A stretch of DNA of 64,000 nt from Pseudomonas flexibilis (lineage in GTDB: Bacteria > Pseudomonadota > Gammaproteobacteria > Pseudomonadales > Pseudomonadaceae). Positions 39,757 through 50,377 of the stretch are shown here, piece after piece. How positions within the stretch are numbered: position 1 is the stretch's first letter; every line of letters starts with the position of its first letter. Position numbers and translations under genes: made by a program. The notes below the pieces were generated by a model. It worked only from the letters and a program-made list of their open reading frames with translations. It ran no database searches and was not told where the DNA came from. The DNA is taken from positions 21,479 to 85,478 of the forward strand of contig NZ_JRUD01000011.1 in assembly GCF_000802425.1 (NCBI RefSeq), in the 5' to 3' direction.

Positions 39757-41148
39757 TCAGTCGTCGCTGCCGCCCGATTGGCTGGCGGGACGGCGTTTGC
39801 GCGGGCTGCGCCGGCGCTTGCGCGGTGCGGCGCCGCCGTCTTCCTTGCTGAGGTCGCGAATCATGGTGCGACGGGTGCTGTCGTCCACCTCCTGATAGCG
39901 GGTCCACCAGTCGCCCAGGCCGCCGGTCTCCTCGCCGGCGCTTTCGCGCAGCAGCAGGAAGTCATAGCCGGCGCGGAAGCGCGGATTTTCCAGCAGCAGG
40001 TCGGCGCGCTTGCCTTGGCGGCGCGGCAGACGTTCCTGCATGTCCCAGATTTCGCGGATCGGCAGCGTGAAGCGTTTGGGCACTGCGATGCGCCGGCACT
40101 GCTCGGCGATCAGGTCGTGGGCGGCTTCCTGCATGGCAGGGATCGGCGGCAGGCCGCGCTCCTGCTGCTGGAGCACGCGTGCCGGCAGGGCCGGCCAGAG
40201 CAGTGCGGCGAGCAGGAACGCCGGGGTCACCGGCTTGCCGAGGCGAATGCGCTCGTCGGTGTTGATCAGCGCCTGGCGGATCAGTGTGCCGGTGTACTCG
40301 GGGTTTTCCTTCAGGGCCTGGGCGGTCGCCGGGAACAGCGGTGCGAACAGGTCGTAGTGCAGCAGCAGCTCGAAGGTGCGTTCGGCCCGGCCGGCGAGGA
40401 ACAGCTTGAGCACTTCCTCGAACAGGCGTGCGGCGGGGATGTCGCGCAGTAGCGGCGCCAGTTCTCTGATGGGCGCGGCGCTGTGCTTCTCGATGTCGAA
40501 GTCCAGCTTGGCGGCGAAACGCACCGCGCGGAGCATGCGCACCGGGTCTTCCTGGTAGCGCTGGCGCGGGTCGCCGATCAGGCGCACCAGGCGATTGCGG
40601 ATGTCCGGCACGCCGTGGGTGTAATCGAGGATGCGCTCGGTGACCGGGTCGTAGTAGAGCGCATTGATGGTGAAGTCGCGGCGCTGGGCGTCATCTTCCA
40701 GCGTGCCGTAGACGTTGTCGCGCAGGATGCGCCCGCTTTCGTGGTGGGCCGCCCGGTTGCTGTCCTCTTCGGCGTCATCGGCGCCATGGCCGGCTCGGAA
40801 GGTGGCCACCTCGATGATCTCGCGCCCGAAATGCACATGAACCAGGCGAAAGCGCCGGCCGATGATGCGTGCGTTGCGGAACTCGGCGCGCACCTGTTCG
40901 GGCGTGGCGCTGGTGGCCACGTCGAAATCCTTGGGCGGCAGCTCGAGCAGCAGGTCGCGGACGCAGCCGCCCACGGCGTAGGCCTGATAGCCGGCCTTCT
41001 GCAGTCGCTCCACCACCATCACGGCGTTGCGGCTGATACTGGAACGGTTCACGGAATGCTGGCGGCTGCCCAGCACCTGGGGCGTGCTGCGCGGTTGCGC
41101 GGCGCGACGCAAGGGGAATCGGAATGACTGGAACAGCTTCTTCAGCAT
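39757..41148 (-). CDS. pcnB: Poly(A) polymerase I
   Basis: Adds 3' poly(A) tails that promote RNA decay. The 463-residue product has the class II nucleotidyltransferase core (VGGCVRDLLLELPPKDFDVAT, about 59-79), the RRDFTINALYYD motif (about 150), the RNA-binding region and a basic C-terminal tail (RKRRRSPRKRR). It is downstream of cbrA-cbrB-crcZ, as in other Pseudomonas. Confidence 0.96.
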   Translation of the reverse strand: MLKKLFQSFRFPLRRAAQPRSTPQVLGSRQHSVNRSSISRNAVMVVERLQKAGYQAYAVGGCVRDLLLELPPKDFDVATSATPEQVRAEFRNARIIGRRFRLVHVHFGREIIEVATFRAGHGADDAEEDSNRAAHHESGRILRDNVYGTLEDDAQRRDFTINALYYDPVTERILDYTHGVPDIRNRLVRLIGDPRQRYQEDPVRMLRAVRFAAKLDFDIEKHSAAPIRELAPLLRDIPAARLFEEVLKLFLAGRAERTFELLLHYDLFAPLFPATAQALKENPEYTGTLIRQALINTDERIRLGKPVTPAFLLAALLWPALPARVLQQQERGLPPIPAMQEAAHDLIAEQCRRIAVPKRFTLPIREIWDMQERLPRRQGKRADLLLENPRFRAGYDFLLLRESAGEETGGLGDWWTRYQEVDDSTRRTMIRDLSKEDGGAAPRKRRRSPRKRRPASQSGGSDD

Positions 41149-41302
41149 GGGCGCTACTGTGTCGGGAAGGGGTAACCGGCAGGGGGCTGGGCGGGAACGC
41201 GCAGGGGGCGATCATGGCCGCCGGTGACTGCCGGGCATGCGATGGCCGGGAATTCTAGCACCGGGGTGGGGCAATCGGGAACGCAAGGTTATTGGCCAAT
41301 GG

Positions 41303-41325
41303 AAAGGGGGAGCCGAAGCTCCCCC
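41303..41325 (-). terminator. crcZ terminator
   Basis: On the minus strand GGGGGAGC-TTCG-GCTCCCCC is followed by TTT: an 8-bp GC stem closed by a stable UUCG tetraloop. Confidence 0.85.
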
Positions 41326-41661
41326 TGAAGTAGTGTTGCTGTTGTTGTTATTGTTTCGGCTGTTGGTGTTGTTATCGCCGAAGCGTAGGCCAGGCCGAAG
41401 CCCGCATACGCACCCCCAATCGGGGGCCAATAGCGAACGGATTACTTTGGTTGCTGACGTGGTCCTGATCGATGATCCGGCCATGCGCTTCGCTGCATCA
41501 CAGGCAGTCTTGTTGTTTCGCATGTGCCCGGGGAAGCTCCATAGACCGTTCTGCTCCAAAATGATCAGTTTGCTGCGTCTCCGCCTTTTTATCGTTGTTA
41601 TGCAGGAGTCGTTGCGTGTTGTTCTTGTTATGGAGTTTCTTGGTTTTTGTTGTTGTTGTGC
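41303..41661 (-). ncRNA. crcZ: Small RNA CrcZ (Hfq/Crc-titrating, carbon catabolite control)
   Basis: Lies in the 672-base cbrB-pcnB gap, the fixed location of crcZ in Pseudomonas. The minus-strand transcript of about 359 bases carries six A/C-rich clusters of the AACAACAA type (plus-strand positions about 41643-41660, 41615-41632, 41586-41602, 41508-41519, 41359-41376 and 41334-41357). Such clusters bind Hfq/Crc and relieve catabolite repression. It starts after a sigma-54 promoter and ends at a GC-rich terminator. No protein frame here is credible. P. aeruginosa CrcZ is about 407 bases with five CA motifs, so this version is shorter with one more cluster. Confidence 0.9.
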
Positions 41662-41670
41662 CTGAGATAA

Positions 41671-41686
41671 AGCAGAAGTTGTGCCA
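41671..41686 (-). promoter_or_regulatory. Sigma-54 (-24/-12) promoter of crcZ
   Basis: On the minus strand TGGCACAACTTCTGCT matches the RpoN consensus TGGCAC-N5-TTGCW, with GG at -24 (41685-41684) and GC at -12 (41673-41672), ten bases apart. The predicted start is 41660-41661, directly at the first CA-rich cluster. Confidence 0.9.
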
Positions 41687-41762
41687 GAAAAATAAAAAGC
41701 TTTGTTTTCAATGAGTTAGCTGAATCCGGTGACCGTTCGTGCAGGTTGGGGATGGCATTTTC

Positions 41763-41808
41763 GTTACCGTCGGAACCTGGGTGCGTTACCCGTCGGGTTG
41801 CCGGTAAC
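41763..41808 (-). promoter_or_regulatory. CbrB-type upstream activating sites for crcZ
   Basis: GTTACC (41785-41790) and GGTAAC (41803-41808) form a dyad with 12 bases between the arms. A third GTTACC half-site lies at 41763-41768 with a degenerate partner GGAACC at 41772-41777. They lie roughly 80-120 bases upstream of the sigma-54 promoter, the usual distance for an NtrC-type activator, and end 13 bases from the cbrB stop. GTTAC/GTAAC dyads are, as I recall, the reported CbrB recognition pattern. Confidence 0.72.
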
Positions 41809-41820
41809 ACCCGCTGCGAC

Positions 41821-43224
<1,404 letters not shown>

Positions 43225-43247
43225 GGAGCAGGGTTCTCCTCGACGGC

Positions 43248-46196
43248 TCAGGACGGGACGTTGATGGGCGTGACGTGACGCGGCAGGGTCACCCGGAAGC
43301 GGGTGCCGCGCTGGCGTTCCGGGTCGGCCGGACTGTCGATGGCGATGTGGCCATAATGCTCTTCCACGATCGAATAGACCAGCGCGAGGCCCAGGCCGGT
43401 GCCCTTGCCGGGATCCTTGGTGGTGAAGAAGGGTTCGAACAGGCGGTCCATGGCGCTCTTGGGGATGCCGCTGCCTTCGTCCTCCACGCACAGCACCACG
43501 CTGTGCTCGTCCGCCTCGCTGCTCACCCGGATGCTGCCACCCGGCTGGGAGGCGTCGCGGGCGTTGGACAGCAGGTTGATCAGCACCTGGGCGAGGCGCT
43601 GCGGATCGCCTTCCGCGCAGTGCTGCGGATTGCACAGGTTGAGGAACTGCACCTCGGTGCCTTCGCGGTTGAGTTGCAGCAGGGCGATGGCGTCGCGGGT
43701 GATCTCGGCCAGGCAGACGCGTTCGCTGCCTGGCTGACGCGCGCCGGCATGAGCGAAGTTCATCAGCGACTGGACGATGCGTGACACCCGCTTGGTCTGC
43801 TCGATGATCTGCGCGCTGCTTTCGGTAACTTCTGCGTCGCCGCTACGCTCCTCGCGCAGGTTCTGCGCCAGGCAGGCGATGCCGGTGATCGGGTTGCCGA
43901 TCTCGTGGGCCACGCCGGCAGCCAGGCGGCCGATGCTGGCCAGGCGTTCGGCATGCACGAGTTTGTCCTCCAGGGCGCGGGTCGCGGTCTGGTCCTCGAC
44001 CAGTAGCACCAGGCCCGTATGTCCTGGGGTCAGGGGTTCCTCAATGGCGGCCTTGTGCAGGTTCAACCAGCGCACCTCGCCATCCAGCAGCAGGCGGTGC
44101 TTGTGGATGTGTTCGTCGGGGGCGGCGATGAAGTCCATCAACAGGTCTCGCCAGGGCTCGTCGATGGCCGACAGCCGTTCGCCCAGCACACGCTGGGCGG
44201 GGATGCCGGTGAGTTCTTCCAGGCAGTGGTTCCACATGAGGATCTCGTGATCCTTGGCCAGGGAGCAGACCCCCACCGGCAGGTCCTGCAGGGTCTGTCG
44301 GTGGTAGCGGCGCAGGCTGTCCAGCTCGGCGGCCAGGCCGGTGAGGCGCGAGCGGTAGTCCTCCAGGCGGCTTTCGATGAAGTGGATGTCCTCGGAGACG
44401 TAGGCTTCGTTGCTCTTCTTGTAGGGCAGGAAGGTGGACACGATGTCCTGGGCGAAGCTGGGGCCCATCAGGCCGGACAGGTTGGCTTCGATCTGGTCGC
44501 GCAGGCGACGCAGGGCGTAGGGGCGGCGCTCGTCGAACGGCAGCTTCAGTTCATTGAGCGCGCGTTCCACTTCACGTTGGGCGGTTTTTGCGCCCAACGG
44601 CTTGCTCAGCTGCGAGGCGAAGTCCTGCGGCGAGGTGGCGATCAGCTCGCGGCGTGGCTGGCGCCGCACGTTGCCCACGGCGCAGGCTTCGGCGGCGCTG
44701 CGTTCGCGCGGATTCGGCTCGGTGAACAGCGACACCAGGGCGAAGACCAGTACGTTGGCGGTCAGCGAGGTGATGGCCGCCAGGTGCCAGCTGCTGTCAT
44801 CCAGCACATAGATGAGGTCGAGGACGGGCAGGTACACCCCGGGCAGGTTGCCGACCAGCGGCAGCAGCATGCTCACCAGCCAGATGCCGAAGCCGGCCAG
44901 GAGACCGGCGATGAAGCCGCGCCGGTTGGCGCTTGGCCAGTAGAGCACTGCCAGCACGCCGGGGAGGAACTGCAGGGTGGCGACGAAGGAGACGATGCCC
45001 AGCGCCGACAGGTCGCGCTCGGCACCCAGCATCAGGTAGAAGCCGTAGCCGGCGAGAATGATGGCGACGATCAGGCTGCGGCGGGTCCATTTCAGCCAGG
45101 CGTAGATGTTGCTCTCGCCGCTGGGCTGGAACACCGGCAGCACCAGATGGTTCAGCGCCATGCCGGAGAGCGCCAGCGTGGCGACGATGATCAGGCCACT
45201 GGAGGCCGACAGCCCGCCGATGTAGGCCAGCAGGGTCAGCGCCGGGTTGTCCAGTGCGAGGCCGACGCCCAGGGTGAAGAACTCCGGGTGGGTCCCGGCG
45301 CCCAGCTTGAGCCCGGCCCACAAGATCAACGGCACTGGCAGGCTGATCAGCAGCAGGAACAGCGGCAGGCCCCAGCTGGCGGAAGCCAGGTTGCGCGGGC
45401 GCAGGTTCTCGGTGAAGGTCATGTGGTACATGTGCGGCATGACGATTGCCGATGCGAAGAACACCAGTAACAGGGTGCGCCAGGGGCCTTCCTGCAAGGG
45501 CGTGTGCAGTGTGGCGAGGGCTTCCTGGTTTTGCAGCAGCCAGGCTTCCAGGCCCTGGGGGCCGTCGAACACCCGATAGAGCGCATACAGGCCGATGCCG
45601 GCCAGAGCGCTGAGCTTGACTACCGATTCGAAGGCCATGGCGAACACCAGGCCTTCGTGCTTTTCCCGGGTGGCGATGTGCCGGGCGCCAAACAGGATGG
45701 TGAAGAGGATGATCAGCGCGCAGTAGCTGAGTGCCACCCGTGCGTGCGGCGGCTCTCGGGTGAGGATGCCGATGGCGTCGGTGACCGCCTGGATCTGCAA
45801 TGCCAGCAGCGGCAGGATGCCGATCAGCATGAAGGTGGTGGTCAGCCCGCCGGCCCAGCTGCTGCGAAAGCGGAAGGCAAACAGGTCGGCCAGCGAGGAC
45901 AGCTGATAGGTGCGGGTGATGCGCAGGATCGGCTGCAGCAGCACGGGTGCCAGCAGGAAGGCGCCGCTCACCCCGAGGTAACAGGCCAGGAAGCCATAGC
46001 CGTACTGGTAGGCCAGGCCCACCGAGCTGTAGAAGGCCCAGGCGCTGGCGTATACGCCCAGCGACAGCGTGTAGATCATCGGGTGGCGCACCAGACCGCG
46101 CGGAATCGCGCCGCGCTCGCTCAGCCAGGCGACGCCGAACAGGGCAAGCAGGTACAGCGCGCTGAGCAGCAGCAGCTGGCTGAGGTTAAAGCTCAT
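43248..46196 (-). CDS. cbrA: Sensor histidine kinase CbrA with transporter-like N-terminus
   Basis: The 983-residue kinase has about 13 membrane segments resembling the SSS sodium/solute symporter family (residues about 1-500), a linker, a PAS-like region (about 620-730), the HisKA phospho-acceptor motif [12 protein letters not shown] (about 763) and a HATPase domain ([21 protein letters not shown]). CbrA responds to carbon/nitrogen status and is reported to move histidine. ATG 46196 is preferred, giving the P. aeruginosa length; 46202 is the alternative. Its start overlaps the end of the upstream small ORF by 11 bases. Confidence 0.95.
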   Translation of the reverse strand: MSFNLSQLLLLSALYLLALFGVAWLSERGAIPRGLVRHPMIYTLSLGVYASAWAFYSSVGLAYQYGYGFLACYLGVSGAFLLAPVLLQPILRITRTYQLSSLADLFAFRFRSSWAGGLTTTFMLIGILPLLALQIQAVTDAIGILTREPPHARVALSYCALIILFTILFGARHIATREKHEGLVFAMAFESVVKLSALAGIGLYALYRVFDGPQGLEAWLLQNQEALATLHTPLQEGPWRTLLLVFFASAIVMPHMYHMTFTENLRPRNLASASWGLPLFLLLISLPVPLILWAGLKLGAGTHPEFFTLGVGLALDNPALTLLAYIGGLSASSGLIIVATLALSGMALNHLVLPVFQPSGESNIYAWLKWTRRSLIVAIILAGYGFYLMLGAERDLSALGIVSFVATLQFLPGVLAVLYWPSANRRGFIAGLLAGFGIWLVSMLLPLVGNLPGVYLPVLDLIYVLDDSSWHLAAITSLTANVLVFALVSLFTEPNPRERSAAEACAVGNVRRQPRRELIATSPQDFASQLSKPLGAKTAQREVERALNELKLPFDERRPYALRRLRDQIEANLSGLMGPSFAQDIVSTFLPYKKSNEAYVSEDIHFIESRLEDYRSRLTGLAAELDSLRRYHRQTLQDLPVGVCSLAKDHEILMWNHCLEELTGIPAQRVLGERLSAIDEPWRDLLMDFIAAPDEHIHKHRLLLDGEVRWLNLHKAAIEEPLTPGHTGLVLLVEDQTATRALEDKLVHAERLASIGRLAAGVAHEIGNPITGIACLAQNLREERSGDAEVTESSAQIIEQTKRVSRIVQSLMNFAHAGARQPGSERVCLAEITRDAIALLQLNREGTEVQFLNLCNPQHCAEGDPQRLAQVLINLLSNARDASQPGGSIRVSSEADEHSVVLCVEDEGSGIPKSAMDRLFEPFFTTKDPGKGTGLGLALVYSIVEEHYGHIAIDSPADPERQRGTRFRVTLPRHVTPINVPS

Positions 46197-46362
46197 CGGC
46201 ATCGCGGTTGCTCAGCAGCAGGAAGGTGACGACGATCAGGATCAGCCACAGCAGGTACGGGCGGTACCAGGCGCTGCCCGGCTGGATCCAGCCGTCCATG
46301 ATGGCCGGTGAGAACAGGTAGATGCCCACCACCAGAAGCAGGACCAGTCGATAGATGTACAT
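46186..46362 (-). CDS. Small membrane protein upstream of cbrA (CbrX-like)
   Basis: A 58-residue protein with two membrane segments (MYIYRLVLLLVVGIYLFSP and LLWLILIVVTFLLL), separated by the loop WIQPGSAWYRPY, ending SNRDADEL. The start is the ATG at 46362; the frame extends 13 codons further without homology. Its end overlaps the cbrA start by 11 bases, and cbrA has no convincing ribosome-binding site of its own, so translational coupling is likely. Pseudomonas literature names such an ORF cbrX; I assign it by position and size. Confidence 0.8.
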   Translation of the reverse strand: MYIYRLVLLLVVGIYLFSPAIMDGWIQPGSAWYRPYLLWLILIVVTFLLLSNRDADEL

Positions 46363-46470
46363 GGTGGGGCAGGCTTCGCGGGTTGCGGTCGTCGGGCCCA
46401 ACGTTATAAGCGATGGACGCCAGGCTGCAAGCGACGGTCGGTATTGCCGTTCGATTTCTGCGCGATAGGG

Positions 46471-47364
46471 CTAGCGAAGTTGCGCTTCGGCCAGGGTGGC
46501 TTGGCGGGGAATGCGTCCGGCGTCCCAGTGGGCGATACCCCAGGCCAGCACCTCCCGGGGAGTGGCTTGCTCCAGCGTGGGCTTGGGCGCCTGGCCCAGA
46601 GCACGCAGGGCTCGGCACAGCAGGGGTGCGGCCTGCTCGGCCGGCAGCGGCGGCGAGCGGTAACGCTTGCCCAGCTTGTGGCCATCCGGCTGGGTCAGCA
46701 GGGGGACATGCAGGTAGCGGGGCTGGGGCAGGCCGAGCAGTTCCTGCAGGTAGAGCTGGCGCGGCGTGTTGTCCAGCAGGTCGGCGCCGCGCACGATATC
46801 GGTCATGCCCTGGAACGCGTCATCCAGGACCACCGCCAGCTGGTAGGCGTAAAAGCCGTCGCGGCGCTGGATGATGAAGTCGCCCACCTCGCGACCCAGA
46901 TGCTGGCGGAACGCGCCTTGCACCCGGTCAACAAAGGCGTATTCACGGTCCGGGACACGCAGGCGGATGGCGGCGTCGTGGCGGTCCAGATGCGCATCGC
47001 GGCAGGTGCCGGGATAAATCGCCTGGCCCTCGAGCTGCTTGCGCGAACAGTGGCAAGGATAGGCCAGGTCCTGCGCAAGCAGGCGGCCCACCACCTCGGC
47101 ATAGGCCTCATGCCGGTCGCTCTGGCGCAGCACCGGACCATCCCATTCGAAACCGTAGGTTTCCAGGGTGTGCAGGATGGCATCCTGTGCGCCGGGTACT
47201 TCGCGGGGAGGGTCGAGATCTTCCATGCGCACCCGCCAGACGCCACCGACAGCGCGGGCGTCCAGATAGGAAGCCAGGGCGGCGACCAGTGAGCCGAAGT
47301 GCAGATAGCCGCTGGGCGTCGGGGCGAAGCGGCCGGTGTAGGCGGGACGTTGGGGCATGGGCAT
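46471..47364 (-). CDS. gluQ: Glutamyl-Q tRNA(Asp) synthetase GluQ
   Basis: Truncated glutamyl-tRNA-synthetase paralogue that attaches glutamate to queuosine in tRNA-Asp. The 297-residue product has the HIGH-like motif GYLHFGS (about 18-24), the zinc-site region PCHCSRKQLEG (about 102-112) with CHC and YPGTCR, and a KMSKS-like HKLGKR. No anticodon-binding domain is present, as expected. Downstream of dksA, the conserved order. Confidence 0.95.
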   Translation of the reverse strand: MPMPQRPAYTGRFAPTPSGYLHFGSLVAALASYLDARAVGGVWRVRMEDLDPPREVPGAQDAILHTLETYGFEWDGPVLRQSDRHEAYAEVVGRLLAQDLAYPCHCSRKQLEGQAIYPGTCRDAHLDRHDAAIRLRVPDREYAFVDRVQGAFRQHLGREVGDFIIQRRDGFYAYQLAVVLDDAFQGMTDIVRGADLLDNTPRQLYLQELLGLPQPRYLHVPLLTQPDGHKLGKRYRSPPLPAEQAAPLLCRALRALGQAPKPTLEQATPREVLAWGIAHWDAGRIPRQATLAEAQLR

Positions 47365-47365
47365 C

Positions 47366-47398
47366 GGAAACGAAACGGGGCGCCGCTGGCGCCCCGTT
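47366..47398 (-). terminator. Terminator between dksA and gluQ
   Basis: AACGGGGCGCC and GGCGCCCCGTT form an 11-bp stem with a 3-base loop (47374-47398). On the minus strand it is followed by TCGTTTCC. The gluQ start is just beyond, so gluQ transcription would depend on read-through or its own promoter. Confidence 0.7.
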
Positions 47399-47403
47399 CG
47401 GGA

Positions 47404-47847
47404 TCAGGAACCGATCTGCTTTTCCTTGATTTCCGCCAGGGTCTTGCAGTCGATGCACAGCGTGGCGGTGGGGCGGGCTTCCAGCCGGCGCAGGCCGATT
47501 TCGACACCGCAGGAGTCGCACCAGCCGTACTCGTTCTCTTCGATGAGGGTCAGCGTCTCGTCGATCTTCTTGATCAGCTTGCGCTCACGGTCGCGGGTGC
47601 GCAGTTCCAGGCTGAACTCTTCTTCCTGGCTGGCGCGGTCGGCCGGATCGGGGAAGTTGGCGGCTTCATCCTGCATGTGGGTCACGGTGCGATCCACTTC
47701 CTGCATCAGTTCCAGCTTCCACTTGTTGAGGATATCGGTGAAGTGAGCGCGCATGGCATCGCTCATGTACTCCTCACCCTTGGCCGGCTGGTAGGGCTCG
47801 AAGCCACGGTTGAGTTGGCCTTGTTGCTCTTTTGCTTTGGTGGGCAT
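47404..47847 (-). CDS. dksA: RNA polymerase-binding factor DksA
   Basis: Works with ppGpp in the stringent response by inserting its coiled coil into the RNA polymerase secondary channel. The 147-residue product has the coiled coil with the acidic tip DPADRASQEEE (about 67-77) and the four-cysteine zinc finger: CDSC (about 110-113) and CIDC (about 131-134). Full-length, four-cysteine form, as opposed to the zinc-less DksA2 paralogue of Pseudomonas. Confidence 0.97.
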   Translation of the reverse strand: MPTKAKEQQGQLNRGFEPYQPAKGEEYMSDAMRAHFTDILNKWKLELMQEVDRTVTHMQDEAANFPDPADRASQEEEFSLELRTRDRERKLIKKIDETLTLIEENEYGWCDSCGVEIGLRRLEARPTATLCIDCKTLAEIKEKQIGS

Positions 47848-48054
47848 GGATGTCCGCCTCTCGCTTTCTCAATTCCCCAGACGTGGGGGAAAGTCCTTCC
47901 GGTCAGTTGCAAACCGGACCCCCGCGCATCAAAGCGGGCGAAATTACCAGAACGTACCGGGGTGCGCTACTCCCGGACGGTCGTAACTGCCCGCGGTGCT
48001 CATGGTTCGCTAGAATCGCCGGTTTTCCCCATCGCCACGGCGGGAGAGATTGCA

Positions 48055-49236
48055 TTGCTCAGCTCCTTCAGCGCGCGCAGTCGCGCCATCGAACCCTTTC
48101 ATGTCATGGCGCTGCTGGCGCGGGCCAATGAGCTCCAGGCGGCGGGCCATGACGTCATCCACCTGGAGATCGGCGAGCCGGATTTCACCACCGCCGATCC
48201 CATTGTTGCCGCCGGTCAGGCAGCCCTTGCCGCCGGCCACACCCGTTACACCTCGGCCCGCGGCCTGCCACAACTGCGTGAGGCGCTGGCCGGCTTCTAT
48301 GCCGACCGTTACGGCCTGTCGCTGGACCCCGAACGCATCCTGATCACCCCCGGCGGCTCCGGCGCGCTATTGCTGGCCAGCAGCCTGCTGGTCGATCCCG
48401 GCAAGCACTGGTTGCTGGCCGATCCGGGCTATCCCTGCAACCGGCATTTCCTGCGACTGGTCGAAGGCGCGGCACAGCTGGTGCCGGTTGGCCCGCAGAC
48501 GCGTTATCAACTGACCGCTGAACTGCTGGAAGGTTACTGGAATGCGGACAGTGTAGGCGCCCTGGTGGCGTCGCCGGCCAATCCGACCGGAACGCTGCTG
48601 CGCCGCGACGAGCTGGCGGCCCTGTCCGCGGCTGCGTGCGCACGCGGCGGTCACCTGGTGGTTGACGAGATCTACCACGGTCTGACGTACGGTACGGACG
48701 CGCACAGCGTGCTGGAGGTGGATGACGACGCCTTCGTGCTCAACAGCTTTTCCAAGTACTTCGGCATGACCGGATGGCGCCTGGGCTGGCTGGTGGCACC
48801 CCCCGCGGCCGTGCCGGAGCTGGAAAAACTGGCGCAGAATCTCTATATCAGCGCCTCCACCGTGGCCCAGCACGCCGCGCTGGCCTGCTTCGCGCCGGCC
48901 ACCCTGGAGATCCTCGAGGCGCGGCGCGGCGAATTCGCCCGGCGCCGCGACTACCTGCTACCCGCCCTGCGCGAGCTGGGTTTCCGGATCGAGGTGGAGC
49001 CGGAGGGCGCCTTCTATTTATATGCGGATATCTCGGCGTTCGGTGGCAACGCCTACGACCTGTGTCGCCATCTGATCGAAACCGAGTACGTCGCCGTCAC
49101 GCCCGGCATCGACTTCGGCCATCACTTGGCCGACCGGCATGTGCGTTTCGCCTATACCCAGAGCCTGCCGCGCCTGGAAGAAGCCGTGGCGCGCATTGCC
49201 CGGGGATTGCGCAGCTGGCGGCCCCATGCACTTTGA
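48055..49236 (+). CDS. Class I/II PLP-dependent aminotransferase
   Basis: A 393-residue fold-type I aminotransferase: HLEIGEPDF near residue 36, the NPTG motif ([11 protein letters not shown], about 170), DEIYHGL and the PLP lysine in [15 protein letters not shown] (about 232). The start is a TTG at 48055 with GGGAG 8 bases upstream; homologous sequence begins right there ([16 protein letters not shown]). A possible -10 (TAGAAT, 48011-48016) is upstream. The amino acid substrate is unknown. Its end overlaps the sfsA start by 11 bases. Confidence 0.88.
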   Translation: MLSSFSARSRAIEPFHVMALLARANELQAAGHDVIHLEIGEPDFTTADPIVAAGQAALAAGHTRYTSARGLPQLREALAGFYADRYGLSLDPERILITPGGSGALLLASSLLVDPGKHWLLADPGYPCNRHFLRLVEGAAQLVPVGPQTRYQLTAELLEGYWNADSVGALVASPANPTGTLLRRDELAALSAAACARGGHLVVDEIYHGLTYGTDAHSVLEVDDDAFVLNSFSKYFGMTGWRLGWLVAPPAAVPELEKLAQNLYISASTVAQHAALACFAPATLEILEARRGEFARRRDYLLPALRELGFRIEVEPEGAFYLYADISAFGGNAYDLCRHLIETEYVAVTPGIDFGHHLADRHVRFAYTQSLPRLEEAVARIARGLRSWRPHAL

Positions 49237-49930
49237 GCGACCGCTGGAGCGGGGGCGCCTGCGTCGTCGCTACAAGCGCTTCCTGGCTGACGTGGTGACC
49301 GAGCAGGGCGAGGAGTTGTGCATCCACTGCCCGAACACGGGTTCGATGCTCAACTGCATGCAGGCGGACGGGCGCGTGTGGTTCAGTCGCAGCGATGATC
49401 CCCGGCGCAAGCTACCCGGCACCTGGGAGTTGAGTGAAACGCCGCATGGCCGGCTTGCCTGCATCAATACCGCGCGGGCCAATCCGCTGGTCGAGGAGGC
49501 GCTGCGTGGGGGCGTCATTCGCGAGTTGGCCGGCTTCGATGGCCTGCGCCGCGAGGTGCGCTACGGCGTGGAAAACAGCCGGATCGACTTCTGCCTGGAT
49601 TTTGCTGGTGAGGCAGTGTACGTGGAGGTGAAAAGCGTCACCCTTGGCTACGCCGGCGAGGCGGTGGCGGCCTTTCCGGATGCACGCACCGAGCGCGGCG
49701 CGCGCCATCTGCGCGAGCTGGCGGCCCTGGCGCGCAGTGGTATCCGTGCGGTGCAGCTGTATTGCGTGAACCTGTCCGGCATCGAGGCGGTCCGTGCCGC
49801 CGAGGAGATTGACCCTGCCTACGCGGCGGCGCTGCGCGAAGCGAAGCGCGCCGGTGTGGAGGTGCTGGCCTACGGCGCCGAGCTGACCCCAGATAGCATC
49901 AGCCTGGTGCGGCAGTTGGAGGTGCTTTAG
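49226..49930 (+). CDS. sfsA: SfsA family DNA/RNA nuclease-fold protein
   Basis: A 234-residue SfsA homologue ([32 protein letters not shown]; the nuclease-like YVEVKSVTL region). E. coli SfsA was described as a maltose-metabolism stimulator that binds DNA; the true function is unclear. The ATG at 49226 overlaps the preceding aminotransferase stop. Its stop overlaps the convergent Rieske gene by 4 bases. Confidence 0.93.
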   Translation: MHFERPLERGRLRRRYKRFLADVVTEQGEELCIHCPNTGSMLNCMQADGRVWFSRSDDPRRKLPGTWELSETPHGRLACINTARANPLVEEALRGGVIRELAGFDGLRREVRYGVENSRIDFCLDFAGEAVYVEVKSVTLGYAGEAVAAFPDARTERGARHLRELAALARSGIRAVQLYCVNLSGIEAVRAAEEIDPAYAAALREAKRAGVEVLAYGAELTPDSISLVRQLEVL

Positions 49931-50244
49931 GGGTCGACCCAGATGCCTTGCGCGTTCTCTTCACAGGGAATCAAGTTCAGCTCCTGCCCCACGCAGGGAC
50001 CGGAGACGCATTCGCCGGTCTCGATGCTGAACAGGGCGCCGTGGCTGGCGCACTGGATGAGCGTGCCGCTTTGATCCAGGAAGCGGTCCGCCTGCCATTC
50101 CAGGGGCGTGTTGCGGTGCGGGCAGCGATTCTCGTAGGCATATACACGGCCAGCGCGGCGCACGGCCAGCACGCGGGTGCCGGGCAGGCTGAAGCCGCGG
50201 CTCTGGCCTTCGGCCAGTTCTTCGGGGGCACACAGTCGAATCAT
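49927..50244 (-). CDS. Rieske [2Fe-2S] domain protein
   Basis: A 105-residue soluble ferredoxin-like protein that is a single Rieske domain: cluster ligands CPHR (about 42-45) and CASH (about 67-70). The start is the ATG at 50244 ([10 protein letters not shown]); 16 upstream codons look non-coding. It resembles NirD-like/assimilatory Rieske proteins. The electron partner is unknown. Convergent with sfsA (4-base overlap). Confidence 0.87.
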   Translation of the reverse strand: MIRLCAPEELAEGQSRGFSLPGTRVLAVRRAGRVYAYENRCPHRNTPLEWQADRFLDQSGTLIQCASHGALFSIETGECVSGPCVGQELNLIPCEENAQGIWVDP

Positions 50245-50377
50245 GGGGGACCTCTGCGGGTGAGGCCGCGCATTATCCAGCCCTGCCGGCAAATGCCAAG
50301 CGGCCGGCCGACTGATCGGCTGACAAACGGAAACTTATGCTTCGCCGCGTGGGTTCGTTTCATAAAGGGAGATCGAC

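Noticed and set aside
41334..41376. TTG/GTT-repeat tract considered as a microsatellite or trinucleotide repeat
   Set aside because: The spacing and placement fit Hfq/Crc-binding CA motifs on the minus strand of CrcZ better than a random simple repeat.
41212..41559. Minus-strand open frame with Asn-rich stretch in the cbrB-pcnB gap
   Set aside because: The Asn repeats are the translated CA clusters of the crcZ RNA. The frame crosses the crcZ terminator and has no ribosome-binding site.
50245..50377. Search for a Fur box upstream of the ChaN-like lipoprotein
   Set aside because: No sequence there comes close to the 19-bp consensus, so iron control of this gene is not supported by its own promoter.
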